This document shows, piece by piece, positions 1 to 7,817 of a stretch of 26,960 nucleotides of DNA; position 1 is the stretch's first letter, and each line of letters starts with the position of its first letter. The position numbers and the translations under genes are program-made. The notes beneath the pieces were generated by a model. It worked only from the letters and a program-made list of their open reading frames with translations. It ran no database searches and was not told the origin of the DNA. Origin of the DNA: an uncultured Lachnobacterium sp. Lineage in GTDB: Bacteria > Bacillota > Clostridia > Lachnospirales > Lachnospiraceae. The stretch is taken from the NCBI GenBank assembly GCA_937889225.1, contig CALAST010000046.1, forward strand, positions 1-26,960. The letters are read 5' to 3'.

Positions 1-1
1 C

Positions 2-340
2 CTTTCCACGCATATTGTCGGAGATATTGAAGCCACTTGCGAAAATCTGGCTATTTTGAACGAAGGAAGTATCCTTTATTGCGGAACAGTATCGGATTTG
101 CTTGATACGGCAAAGGGTAAAGTTTTTTCTAAAATCGTTGATAAGCGTGACCTGCCGAAACTGAAAAAGGAATATAACATTATTGGTATGCACTCACAGG
201 GTAACAAAACTTATATTCGCTTTTTGTCTGATATTCATTTCCCCGATGCGGAAAGTTGTGAGCCGAATATTGAAGATGCGTATATGTTATACCTTTGGCA
301 TAACGGAGCAACAACAGAACTTTCTGGAGGTGACGAATAA
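2..340 (+). CDS. ABC transporter ATP-binding protein, C-terminal part (cut by window edge)
   Basis: The reading frame is open from base 2, so the gene starts before the window. The first residues (LSTHIVGDIE) carry the H-loop histidine that follows the D-loop of ABC ATPases, and the next stretch (LAILNEGSILYCGT) is the usual strand before the C-terminal regulatory part. The Walker motifs and signature lie outside the window. Its TAA overlaps the ATG of the first permease (TAATG at 338-342), so the two are translationally coupled. With the two permeases downstream it forms an exporter of the type used for peptides, lantibiotics or drugs. The substrate cannot be told from the sequence. An ATG at 56 exists but is internal. 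Confidence 0.85.
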   Translation, partial: LSTHIVGDIEATCENLAILNEGSILYCGTVSDLLDTAKGKVFSKIVDKRDLPKLKKEYNIIGMHSQGNKTYIRFLSDIHFPDAESCEPNIEDAYMLYLWHNGATTELSGGDE

Positions 341-1668
341 TGCTTTTGGTAAAAGAAATAAAAAAGACTGTATTATCAATCACTTTTGTTGTATTCATAG
401 TTGCTTTGTTGGTACTGCCAATCAGCCAAGATGTGTTGAGTTTTTCAGATAAGATAATCGCAGCTCCACAGCAGGGAGAGAATTATGGCGTACAGCAGAA
501 AGAAGTTCCGGAATTGATAATGCCGGCGGCATTTTCTTCACTTTACAAAGAATTTACCGAAAATGAGTACATTGCTTATCCTATCGGATTTTACAAGAAT
601 GTGAAACTGAATGATAATGACCGAAAAGAAATGGCAGAAATTTTGTCTACGCTTTCTGGAGTTTCGGCTGATGATTTACTTGGTTATGATGTAAGTTCTG
701 ATACTCAAGATAAAATAGAAATAAATCTAGACGGAGAACAAAATTATATCGAGCAGGAAGACGGCTCAATCATTATTGGCAAGGACGATGAAATATCTGA
801 AATGAAAGGAGATATTGAGGTTACTTTGTCTGAAGAGATTTCCTATGAAGAATTCAAGGTGTGTATGAAGCGGGCTGATGATTTAATTGGTGGCGGCTCA
901 AATTACTCTGAGAACAATCTGCTTAATTATAGTTATGTGGAAATAACTTATGAAGAAGCCGTAGAAAACTATAATCTTATTGCAAGCAAGGATAAATTCA
1001 CAGGAGCGTATGTCCGTTTGTTTTGCGACTATGTAGGTATTATTTTGTCCATACTCCCCGTATTTATCGCTGTTGCAGTGTGCTTGAAGGATAGACGAGC
1101 AAAAATGAATGAACTGATTTATGCAAGAAAGACCTCATCATTCAAACTGATTTTAAGTCGCTATTTTTCTATAATCATCGCTGTAATGCTACCAACGATT
1201 GTTTTGACTTACATCTCCAATAGTTCTGTATGGGGACAGTACAACGGAATAGCCCTTGATTATTTAGCTCCGCTAAAATATGCGATGGGCTGGCTGATGC
1301 CTTCGGTTATGATTTCAGCTTCAATCGGTATGTTTTTCACAGAGTTTACAGGAACACCGATTGCCATAGCAATACAAGGACTGTGGTGGTTTATTGACTT
1401 AAATGCAGGAGTGAGCAGATTGAGAGGTGTTCATAACCTGTTTGAATTAACACCTCGTCACAATTTATTGGGAAATACACAAATCTTTCTTGAGGAATTT
1501 AATATTCTTACCACAAACAGACTGATTATTGCAGGTGTAGCATTGCTGTTTGTTGCTGCTACGGTATTCGTATATGAACAAAAAAGAAGGGGGAATTTTG
1601 GTGGTTACGGAAAAATCAAAAAGCACATTGCAAGTCTGGCAAATCACAAGAGTAAATCTGCGGCATAA
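340..1668 (+). CDS. ABC transporter permease with large extracytoplasmic loop
   Basis: A 442-residue membrane protein. One N-terminal membrane segment lies at about residues 10-32 (rich in I, V and L). A polar, acidic region of about 190 residues follows (about 35-225), probably outside the cell. Five or six hydrophobic segments then run to about residue 415, ending in a basic tail. This layout is common in ABC-2-like export permeases of Firmicutes that act with one ATPase and a second permease. The start is supported by GGAGG at 326-330 and by overlap with the ATPase stop codon. The end overlaps the next permease by about 68 bases. The substrate is unknown; bacteriocin or drug export or self-immunity is an inference from gene order only. 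Confidence 0.8.
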   Translation: MLLVKEIKKTVLSITFVVFIVALLVLPISQDVLSFSDKIIAAPQQGENYGVQQKEVPELIMPAAFSSLYKEFTENEYIAYPIGFYKNVKLNDNDRKEMAEILSTLSGVSADDLLGYDVSSDTQDKIEINLDGEQNYIEQEDGSIIIGKDDEISEMKGDIEVTLSEEISYEEFKVCMKRADDLIGGGSNYSENNLLNYSYVEITYEEAVENYNLIASKDKFTGAYVRLFCDYVGIILSILPVFIAVAVCLKDRRAKMNELIYARKTSSFKLILSRYFSIIIAVMLPTIVLTYISNSSVWGQYNGIALDYLAPLKYAMGWLMPSVMISASIGMFFTEFTGTPIAIAIQGLWWFIDLNAGVSRLRGVHNLFELTPRHNLLGNTQIFLEEFNILTTNRLIIAGVALLFVAATVFVYEQKRRGNFGGYGKIKKHIASLANHKSKSAA

Positions 1669-2245
1669 TTTTTTACCTTTATTTTTGCTCTCTGCTGTCA
1701 TAATGATACTGACCCCTATTTTGTTCGGAACAACAGGTTTGGATAGTAAAGCCGCAGCCGTTCCACTTGAAATGCTTATTTCAATCATCGGTATTATACT
1801 GCTTGTTCCAATTTTTCAACCAGAGCAAGATGATGAGATAAAAGACATTGTAGCGTCTAAATACATTGACAGCACTTATGTCCATTTAATAAGGGTTGCC
1901 TATTCAATTATAGGGATTATCCTGTTAGTTCTGGCTTTTTCGTTATTTATGTTTGTGTGCGGTTGTGAAATTACGATTGCACTTATCGGAGGAACGATTG
2001 CTGATGCAATGTTTTTAGGTGCAATCGGATTGCTTACATCAGCGATTACAAGCAATATGCCCGTGTCTTTTATGATACCACTTTTATATTATGTATTAAA
2101 TCTTACAATGAAAAGCAAGCTTGGAAACATTAATCTGTTTTCGATGATGAACGGAAATTATCAACCCAATATCTGGCTTTTTATTTCAAGCGTTGTTTTT
2201 ATAGTTGCTTCAATTCTGATAAAGAGAGTGCTTGGCAAAAAGTGA
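1601..2245 (+). CDS. ABC transporter permease, second subunit
   Basis: A membrane protein of about 214 residues with roughly six hydrophobic segments, including one near SIIGIILLVPIF and a C-terminal pair. A longer ORF opens at ATG 1550, but I prefer GTG 1601 because AGGGGG at 1588-1593 sits seven bases upstream. That start overlaps the preceding permease by 68 bases, so the three ABC genes are one operon. A conserved-looking acidic cytoplasmic stretch (FQPEQDDEIKDIVASK) between segments 2 and 3 is typical of ABC-2-type permeases. It likely pairs with the larger permease to form the channel. Substrate unknown. Confidence 0.72.
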   Translation: MVTEKSKSTLQVWQITRVNLRHNFLPLFLLSAVIMILTPILFGTTGLDSKAAAVPLEMLISIIGIILLVPIFQPEQDDEIKDIVASKYIDSTYVHLIRVAYSIIGIILLVLAFSLFMFVCGCEITIALIGGTIADAMFLGAIGLLTSAITSNMPVSFMIPLLYYVLNLTMKSKLGNINLFSMMNGNYQPNIWLFISSVVFIVASILIKRVLGKK

Positions 2246-2343
2246 TAATAGTATTATGTGGAAATTCTGACAAGAGATGGTGTTTTGGGGAGTTGCTGAT
2301 TTTTTTGTTTGGTGGGATAACTGGAATTACTCTTTTGTATTAA
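2242..2343 (+). pseudogene. Possible truncated first codons of a further operon gene (one membrane segment)
   Basis: A GTG at 2242 overlaps the stop codon of the permease (GTGA). It opens a 33-codon frame ending in a hydrophobic stretch (LLIFLFGGITGITLLY) followed directly by TAA at 2341. The overlap is typical of coupled operon genes, and the hydrophobic end resembles the first membrane segment of a larger protein such as a sensor kinase. The sequence then changes to a minus-strand XRE gene, so I infer a rearrangement cut the gene here. No strong ribosome binding site is visible and it may be chance. Confidence 0.28.
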
Positions 2344-2370
2344 CCAGAGCTTCAGCAGTAGATAATAAAA

Positions 2371-2577
2371 CTAATTTATTATGCTATCTGCCGGAATGTT
2401 CAAATAGGAGAGCATTCTGGAAAGCAAATCGTAACTTGGAGTTTTATTTTCGTTTTCGATTGCTTGCAGATGACAAGGAGTAATACCTAATTCTTCAGAA
2501 AGCTCCAGTTGTGTAAGTTGTTTGCTTTTACGAGCTGCTTTGATTGCAGTTCCTAAATTAGATGTGGCATTACGCAT
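2371..2577 (-). CDS. Small XRE-family (Cro/CI-type) DNA-binding regulator
   Basis: A 68-residue protein that is almost entirely one helix-turn-helix domain. The pattern is AIKAARKSKQLTQLELSEEL, then GITPCHLQAIEN as the recognition helix, then a fourth helix with LLSRMLSYLNIP. This is the Cro/CI fold as used by single-domain regulators. The start is supported by GAGGTG about six bases upstream of the ATG on the minus strand. It faces the ABC operon tail, so it is convergent with it. Its target is unknown. Upstream (2600-2640) lies an AT-rich region that probably holds its promoter. The gene appears intact. Confidence 0.82.
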   Translation of the reverse strand: MRNATSNLGTAIKAARKSKQLTQLELSEELGITPCHLQAIENENKTPSYDLLSRMLSYLNIPADSIIN

Positions 2578-2864
2578 TTTTATATCACCTCAATACTATT
2601 TTATAGTTCGTGTTCTTGGAAAGGAACGCTATAATAATTCGACATTAGACGATAAAATAATTCGTCGATAATTAAGAAATACAATGTAGTGAAGGAAGAA
2701 AAGTCTGGTGGATGTTAAAAAAAACTACATCTACACAGGCTTTTCTATTGATGCTTGTTGAGTAGAGTAAAGAGTGTTGGAAATAATTTCTCTGCAAGAC
2801 ACGAAGTAAAAATTCTTGTAAACAAGAATTGTAATATCAGTATAAGAGATATTAGAAGAAGTAT
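2578..2864. other. Intergenic region with several small inverted repeats
   Basis: No credible gene is visible here. It holds an 11-bp stem (2697-2707 with 2736-2746, one G-U pair) and a competing 7-bp stem (2684-2690 with 2724-2730). There is also a 9-bp-arm perfect inverted repeat AATTCTTGT/ACAAGAATT at 2811-2830. None is followed by a clear U-tract, so these are not obvious terminators. They lie between the XRE gene and the transposase tail, where insertion sequence ends would be expected, but I could not define an IS end or target duplication. Confidence 0.4.
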
Positions 2865-3182
2865 TTATTGGGTTGTTCGCCCGGTAAATACTTTTTTGAT
2901 ATAGAAGGAATGTTTTATAGAAAAGTTTTTCAATTTTTTATAGGTCATTTTTTTCTTCCGTTCAAATTTTTTGTCCAGTTTTATCAAGTTATAACAGATT
3001 TTCCTTATCAAAGCAAGATTTTCCATTGCTTTTGCTCCCTTTATTTTACAAAAATCTTCTTTAAAATGTACATCCAATACCCAGTGCAGGTTATTCTCTA
3101 TTTCCCAATGCCCTCGTACTACTGTTGACAGTTCCTGTGCATTGCAGTCTTCATCCAATATATAATAATAGATAGTTAGAAT
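2865..3182 (-). pseudogene. ISAs1-family transposase, C-terminal remnant
   Basis: About 105 residues on the minus strand. The core VRGHWEIENNLHWVLDVHFK followed by AMENLALIRKICYNLIKLDK is characteristic of the C-terminal part of ISAs1 family (H-repeat-associated) transposases. The W-IEN-LHW-LDV-F-ED region carries the last catalytic Glu of the DDE triad. The frame continues upstream of the possible TTG at 3158 as ILTIYYYIL, which also fits the family, and then meets a TAA at 3183-3185. Full proteins are around 370 residues, so about 70% of the N-terminal side is missing. The missing part is not next to it, so this is a dead fragment rather than a mobile copy. Confidence 0.85.
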
Positions 3183-3186
3183 TTAT

Positions 3187-3230
3187 AAAGCTCCATATCA
3201 ATCAAAAATGGTTGATATGGAGCTTTTTTG
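3187..3230. terminator. Strong stem-loop terminator
   Basis: A 15-bp perfect stem (arms 3187-3201 and 3212-3226, AAAGCTCCATATCAA and its complement) with a 10-base loop, then TTTT on the plus strand and AAA on the other side. It could stop transcription in either direction. It sits where the N-terminal part of the transposase should be, which marks a recombination boundary. Confidence 0.75.
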
Positions 3231-3559
3231 TAAAGTTGGATAGATTGAAAATTATGCTATAGTGAAATTGATTTTAGTTATAACAATTATAAAAGTTAAG
3301 TTACGAATTGTGACTTGATTTTTTAGTAAGTACTACATACAATATAGTTAATAGAGACAACTATTTTTTAATAAAGGTATAATTATGTGCAATGTAAAAA
3401 ATTTAGTGAAATTTATAAAGATATTTCAATGCTCCAACCAGAAGATACATTACAATTAGTATTAGAAGCTAATTAGAAGAAGAAAAGGATTTTTATGAAT
3501 TAATAGGAGATTTTTTGCTTTAAAAGAAACAAAAGCAAGTAATTGAAAGGAATAGGGCT
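3231..3559 (+). pseudogene. AT-rich debris containing a decayed small gene (about 3402-3558)
   Basis: No intact gene. From 3402 a frame reads FSEIYKDISMLQPEDTLQ and ends at TAG 3474. It continues one frame over as EEEKDFYELIGDFLL, meets TAA 3521, and reads on as KKQKQVIERNR up to the next gene. The two pieces read as one acidic helical protein broken by a frameshift and a stop. I do not recognise the family with certainty. The last in-frame codons run straight into the ATG of the AAA-ATPase_like gene at 3560. Confidence 0.4.
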
Positions 3560-5257
3560 ATGTTAAAAAGACGGATACCAATCGGAATAGAAAATTATAA
3601 GGAAATAATAGACTATGAGTATTATTATGTAGACAAAACACTACTCATAAAAGAATTGCTGGATAATAGAAGTAAGGTATTGTTGCTTACCAGACCAAGA
3701 CGTTTCGGAAAGACCTTGGCACAAAGTATGTTACAGACATTTTTTGAGGATGCCAGAGACGACAAAGGAAATAAAATCAATACCATACACTATTTTGACG
3801 GAAAGAAAATTATGGATGCAGGAGAATCGTATATTTCCTATGCAGGGCAGTATCCGGTTATCAATCTTTCCTTAAAATCCGCAAAGCAACCGGATTTTAA
3901 TATCGCATATGCCTGTCTTAGAGATGAAATTGCAAAAGAATACTACAGACACAAATATGTTACAGAGCAGGGCATTCTTACGGAAAAAGAAAAAGAGTTA
4001 TATCATAGAATTATAGATAGGGAAGCAGATTATCAGCAGTATGCAACTGCACTTATGACTTTGTCGGAATATTTGGAGCGTTATCACGGAAAACCAACAG
4101 TCATATTGATTGATGAGTATGATGTCCCACTGGAAAATGCATGGTTTAGAGGATTTTATGATAAAATGATTGATTTTATCCGTTCTCTGTTTGAGTCTGC
4201 ACTAAAAACAAACAATCATTTGGCATTTGCAGTTGTAACAGGTTGCCTTCGTATCAGTAAGGAGAGTATTTTCACAGGTCTTAATAATTTAAAGGTTGTT
4301 TCCATACTGGATGCTACATTTGGAGAACACTTTGGATTTGTAACAAAAGAAGTAGAGGATATGCTTGATTTTTATGAAATTGCACAATGTAAGGAAAACG
4401 TGAAAAAATGGTATGATGGATATTTATTTGGAGAAAGCGAAGTGTATAATCCTTGGAGTGTGATAAACTATGTCGCAGATACGATAAGCCGTACAGCGAA
4501 GTTTCCAAAACCATACTGGTCAAATACTTCTTCAAACAGCATTGTACGAGAACTGGTGGAACGTGCGGATGCACAGGTACGTAGGGAAATTGAGTTGCTT
4601 TTGGATGGGGGCACTATCGAAAAGCCCATTCACGAAGATATCACATACGCAGATGTGTACACGTCACAGGATAATTTGTGGAATTTCCTGTTTTTTACAG
4701 GGTATTTGAAGAAATGCCAAGAAAGACAGGAAGGAGAAATGCAGTACCTTACCATGTCTGTTCCAAATGCAGAGATTTCCTATATTTATAAAAATACGAT
4801 TTTATCATGGTTTGATAAAAAGATAAAAAAGGCGGATATGACGCCTTTGATAAAAGCCATTGAGGAGGGCGATTGTGAGACATTTGGAAAGTTCCTTTCC
4901 GCACAGTTAATGGATACCATCAGCTTCTTTGACTATAAAGAAAGCTATTATCATGGTTTCCTTACAGGAATTTTGAAATGTTTTAACAAATATGTGATAT
5001 CGTCAAATCGTGAAGCAGGAAATGGAAGAAGTGATATCATTATGGAAGATTATGAAACAGGCAATCGTGGTATTATTTTAGAACTTAAGGTTGCAAAAAA
5101 ATACAATGAGATGGAAAAAATGTGTGATAAAGCTTTGGAACAAATAGAAACGATGGAATATGAACATAATCTACGAGAAAACGGATATGAGGAAATTTTA
5201 AAGTATGGAGTATGTTTTTTCAAAAAGAGATGTATGGTAAAAAAAACATGTGAATAA
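3560..5257 (+). CDS. AAA-ATPase_like / PD-(D/E)XK nuclease-fold protein
   Basis: A 565-residue protein with the hallmark start of the AAA-ATPase_like family (PF09820): IPIGIENYKEII, then YYYVDKTLLIKELL, then the P-loop variant RPRRFGKT at about residues 45-52. Walker B is ILIDEYDVP at about 183-191. The C-terminus (about 485-550) has GRSDIIM followed by IILELKVAKK, the D...ExK pattern of the PD-(D/E)XK fold (DUF1703/PDDEXK_9). Proteins of this kind are found in many copies in Bacteroidetes and Clostridia. Their role is not settled; links to mobile elements or defence are suggested only by their patchy distribution. AAAGG lies upstream of the ATG. The length is normal for the family and the gene appears intact. 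Confidence 0.88.
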   Translation: MLKRRIPIGIENYKEIIDYEYYYVDKTLLIKELLDNRSKVLLLTRPRRFGKTLAQSMLQTFFEDARDDKGNKINTIHYFDGKKIMDAGESYISYAGQYPVINLSLKSAKQPDFNIAYACLRDEIAKEYYRHKYVTEQGILTEKEKELYHRIIDREADYQQYATALMTLSEYLERYHGKPTVILIDEYDVPLENAWFRGFYDKMIDFIRSLFESALKTNNHLAFAVVTGCLRISKESIFTGLNNLKVVSILDATFGEHFGFVTKEVEDMLDFYEIAQCKENVKKWYDGYLFGESEVYNPWSVINYVADTISRTAKFPKPYWSNTSSNSIVRELVERADAQVRREIELLLDGGTIEKPIHEDITYADVYTSQDNLWNFLFFTGYLKKCQERQEGEMQYLTMSVPNAEISYIYKNTILSWFDKKIKKADMTPLIKAIEEGDCETFGKFLSAQLMDTISFFDYKESYYHGFLTGILKCFNKYVISSNREAGNGRSDIIMEDYETGNRGIILELKVAKKYNEMEKMCDKALEQIETMEYEHNLRENGYEEILKYGVCFFKKRCMVKKTCE

Positions 5258-5359
5258 GCATGAAAAGCAGGAATGGATAGTGATTTATTCACAAACAAAA
5301 AAGGATTGTGAAACTTCAAAAAGTGTGCTATTTTTTCAAAAATTATGTAATATAAGGAG

Positions 5360-5388
5360 TTGACAATCAAAATGTCAGAAAGGATAAT
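5360..5388 (+). promoter_or_regulatory. Sigma-A-type promoter of the chemoreceptor gene
   Basis: TTGACA at 5360-5365, a 17-base spacer, and GATAAT at 5383-5388 form a near-consensus promoter. It lies 86 bases before the chemoreceptor ATG. The leader contains a small stem (GCACA paired with TGTGC) followed by a run of T near 5417-5424, which could act as a weak attenuator. Confidence 0.65.
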
Positions 5389-5474
5389 TGAGCACAGCAC
5401 AGCTAGAGAAGTGTGCCTTTTTTTGATAGATAATTACGGTATTTAGTTATAAATTACAAGGAGTATAACATAAA

Positions 5475-7571
5475 ATGAAATACGATGAAAAATTTTTCGC
5501 TAAAAAGGCAAATAAAAAAGCCATGGGAATGTGGCTTGCATTGAATATTCTGCTTTCTATTGCATATGCCGTTGAAATCATGAAAGGATTGAAAACGGTT
5601 CCATATTATTTATGCATGGAATTAATCTGTTGGATTCCATTTGTGTCAGGGCTGATAGTCCTAAAAGTAAAGGGATGGGAGAGCAAGCTCTATCAGCATA
5701 TTGTGGGGATTGGATTTGGGTTGTTTTATTTATACATCATGCTGACTTCGCCCGGAACGCTTGCATTTACATATTTGCTCCCGCTTTTATGCATGATGGT
5801 CATTTATAAAAACAGGAATTTTTACATTCGTTATGGTGTGGCGAGCATGGCTATTTTGGTATTTACGATTGCCAGAAATTATATGAACGGAATGAATACA
5901 GCTTCAGATATTTCGAATTATGAAATTCAAATTGCAGTAATTTTATTCTGCTTTGTAGGATATATTGTTGCCATTAATCATTTAAGTCAATCAGACGGAG
6001 CAATGTTAAATTCCGTAAAAGACGATTTCTCAAGGGTGCTTGTGACTATAGAACAGGTAAAAGGTGCGAGTAATGAAATTGTAGATGGCGTATCCGTAGT
6101 GCGTGAGCTTGCAGAGGAAAATAAGGAGAGTGCAAGTGCAGTTGTAAACAGCATGGAAGATTTGGTAGAGCAAAGTAATATATTAAGTCAGAATATTGAT
6201 TCTTCCATGGAGATGACAGAAGACATCGACCAACAAGTAGCGAATGTGACTAAATTGGTAGAACAGATTGTAACATTAAGTGAAAGGTCTGTTACGCAAG
6301 CGATTACAAGTTCACAAGAATTAGAAAGTGCTGTTACAGCAACCAATACAATGGCAAAGTTATCAGAAGATGTGGAAGTTATTTTAAATGATTTTAAGAA
6401 TCATTTTGAAAGAGTGCAGAAGGAAACCGGTATGATAGAGAAGATTTCTTCGCAGACAAATTTGTTGGCATTAAATGCCTCTATTGAAGCCGCAAGAGCC
6501 GGAGAACAGGGAAGAGGTTTTGCAGTTGTTGCGGATGAAATCAGAAATTTAAGTATGGGAACGCAGACATCTTCTACGAGCATTATGGAAGCCCTTAGAT
6601 TGTTGGAAAATACTTCCGGCAAAATGACAGAGTCCATAACACAGATTTTAGGACTGATTGTTAAAACATTGGAAACTATTCAGTCTGTAAATGCAAGTGT
6701 AGGAATTATTGCGGATGACTCAAGGCAGTTAGGAGACGAAATTTTAATTGTAGATTCTGCTATGAAGCATGTAGAAGCTTCCAATAAGAACATGGTAGAA
6801 AATATGCATCATGTGAAAGATATTATGACTAACATAACAGAATGTGTCGTAGATTCAGAGGAAAGAACGACTGTTATGGTAGAGAAATACGATAAAACGG
6901 CACGGAATATCACAAAGATTGAAGGTGTAGTTGGACAACTCGTTGGAGAATTAGGTGATGGCGGTTTTATGAATGTAAATGACATCACAGCAGGTATGAG
7001 CATCGAAATTTCAGAGCAGAAAAATGGAAAAAGATATACGGCAGATGTATCAGGCATATCAAATGGCAGAATTTTATTGGAAACAACAGCACAGGCAAAT
7101 GCATTTTTTGCAAATGGGCGAAATGGCATATTTGATGTAAATGTAATTGTGAGAAATTATTTGTATACATGGAAAGATGTGCAGGTAATAAAGGAATCTG
7201 TTAATGGAAAGAGTTATTATCAATTGGTAGTTGGAGATAATCTTAAAGTAGTAAAGAGAAGAAAACAAGCAAGGGTATCAATGAATAATGCCTGCGAAAT
7301 TGAAATAAAAGAAAAGAACCTGTCATTGAAAGGCACAATGGTAAACCTTAGTGCAGGCGGTTTTGCTTTTTCAAGCAAAGCATCGGTATTTGCAGACGCA
7401 GCAGGGGAATGTGTGCATATTACAATCAGTAATTTCCCAATTTTAAATGGGAAACCACTAGCCGGTATTATAATTCGTGCTACGGAGAATAAAGGAACGT
7501 ATATTGTAGGATGTCGTATGTTGTATGATAGTAAAGAAATTAAGGCTTATGTGGAGAAGGAGACGGAATAG
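5475..7571 (+). CDS. Methyl-accepting chemotaxis protein with six membrane segments and a C-terminal PilZ domain
   Basis: A 698-residue protein. Residues about 16-170 hold six hydrophobic segments and no large periplasmic domain, so sensing is probably within or at the membrane. A long coiled-coil signalling domain follows. Its hairpin tip has the conserved IEKISSQTNLLALNASIEAA then ARAGEQGRGFAVVADEIRNL (about 319-357), which contacts CheA and CheW. After about residue 500 comes a PilZN-like segment (ITAGMSIEISEQ), then a PilZ domain with the c-di-GMP-binding RxxxR (RKQAR, about 596-600) and NLSAGG (about 624-629), both intact. The protein would let c-di-GMP level influence chemotaxis signalling. 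AAGGAG at 5458-5463 supports the start. It has its own promoter and terminator, so it is transcribed alone. The ligand is unknown. Confidence 0.92.
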   Translation: MKYDEKFFAKKANKKAMGMWLALNILLSIAYAVEIMKGLKTVPYYLCMELICWIPFVSGLIVLKVKGWESKLYQHIVGIGFGLFYLYIMLTSPGTLAFTYLLPLLCMMVIYKNRNFYIRYGVASMAILVFTIARNYMNGMNTASDISNYEIQIAVILFCFVGYIVAINHLSQSDGAMLNSVKDDFSRVLVTIEQVKGASNEIVDGVSVVRELAEENKESASAVVNSMEDLVEQSNILSQNIDSSMEMTEDIDQQVANVTKLVEQIVTLSERSVTQAITSSQELESAVTATNTMAKLSEDVEVILNDFKNHFERVQKETGMIEKISSQTNLLALNASIEAARAGEQGRGFAVVADEIRNLSMGTQTSSTSIMEALRLLENTSGKMTESITQILGLIVKTLETIQSVNASVGIIADDSRQLGDEILIVDSAMKHVEASNKNMVENMHHVKDIMTNITECVVDSEERTTVMVEKYDKTARNITKIEGVVGQLVGELGDGGFMNVNDITAGMSIEISEQKNGKRYTADVSGISNGRILLETTAQANAFFANGRNGIFDVNVIVRNYLYTWKDVQVIKESVNGKSYYQLVVGDNLKVVKRRKQARVSMNNACEIEIKEKNLSLKGTMVNLSAGGFAFSSKASVFADAAGECVHITISNFPILNGKPLAGIIIRATENKGTYIVGCRMLYDSKEIKAYVEKETE

Positions 7572-7600
7572 CCAATTACAGTTATATAAGAATTGAAATT

Positions 7601-7647
7601 AAAAAAGTTTCATATCAACTTTAAAAAGGTTGTTATGGAACTTTTTT
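7601..7647 (+). terminator. Terminator after the chemoreceptor gene
   Basis: Arms 7601-7619 (AAAAAAGTTTCATATCAAC) and 7629-7647 pair with one mismatch and one G-U pair around a 9-base loop. The right arm ends in TTTTTT. The A-rich left side means it could also work on the opposite strand. Confidence 0.75.
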
Positions 7648-7666
7648 AATGTAAAATTTTTAATCA

Positions 7667-7698
7667 GACATAAGTATGTCTGCCTCTAATGGTATAAT
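7667..7698 (+). promoter_or_regulatory. Extended -10 promoter with palindromic operator, before the WYL regulator
   Basis: TGGTATAAT (-10 TATAAT at 7693-7698 with the TG extension) drives the WYL gene. Where a -35 would lie there is instead a perfect inverted repeat, GACATA-AG-TATGTC at 7667-7680, 12 bases before the -10. The same arrangement with the same spacing recurs at 9666-9697, which supports it as a real binding site. I infer autoregulation by the WYL protein. Confidence 0.7.
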
Positions 7699-7817
7699 AG
7701 AGGTATCAAAACATAAATGTTCTTTCTAAGTTGGTAATAATTTTTAAATATTAAGATAGGAACAATATGTATAATATATTCAAATATGATTGTGTATAGA
7801 GAAAGTAGGTATGGAAT

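Noticed and set aside
2277..2483. 68-residue plus-strand ORF overlapping the XRE gene
   Set aside because: It runs antisense through the helix-turn-helix gene, has no ribosome site and has a non-protein-like composition.
2811..2830. Palindrome AATTCTTGTAAACAAGAATT as an insertion sequence end
   Set aside because: No second copy at the other end of the transposase remnant and no target duplication.
5390..5474. Leader of the chemoreceptor gene as a c-di-GMP riboswitch
   Set aside because: At 85 bases with only a 5-bp stem, it lacks the conserved core of either c-di-GMP riboswitch class.
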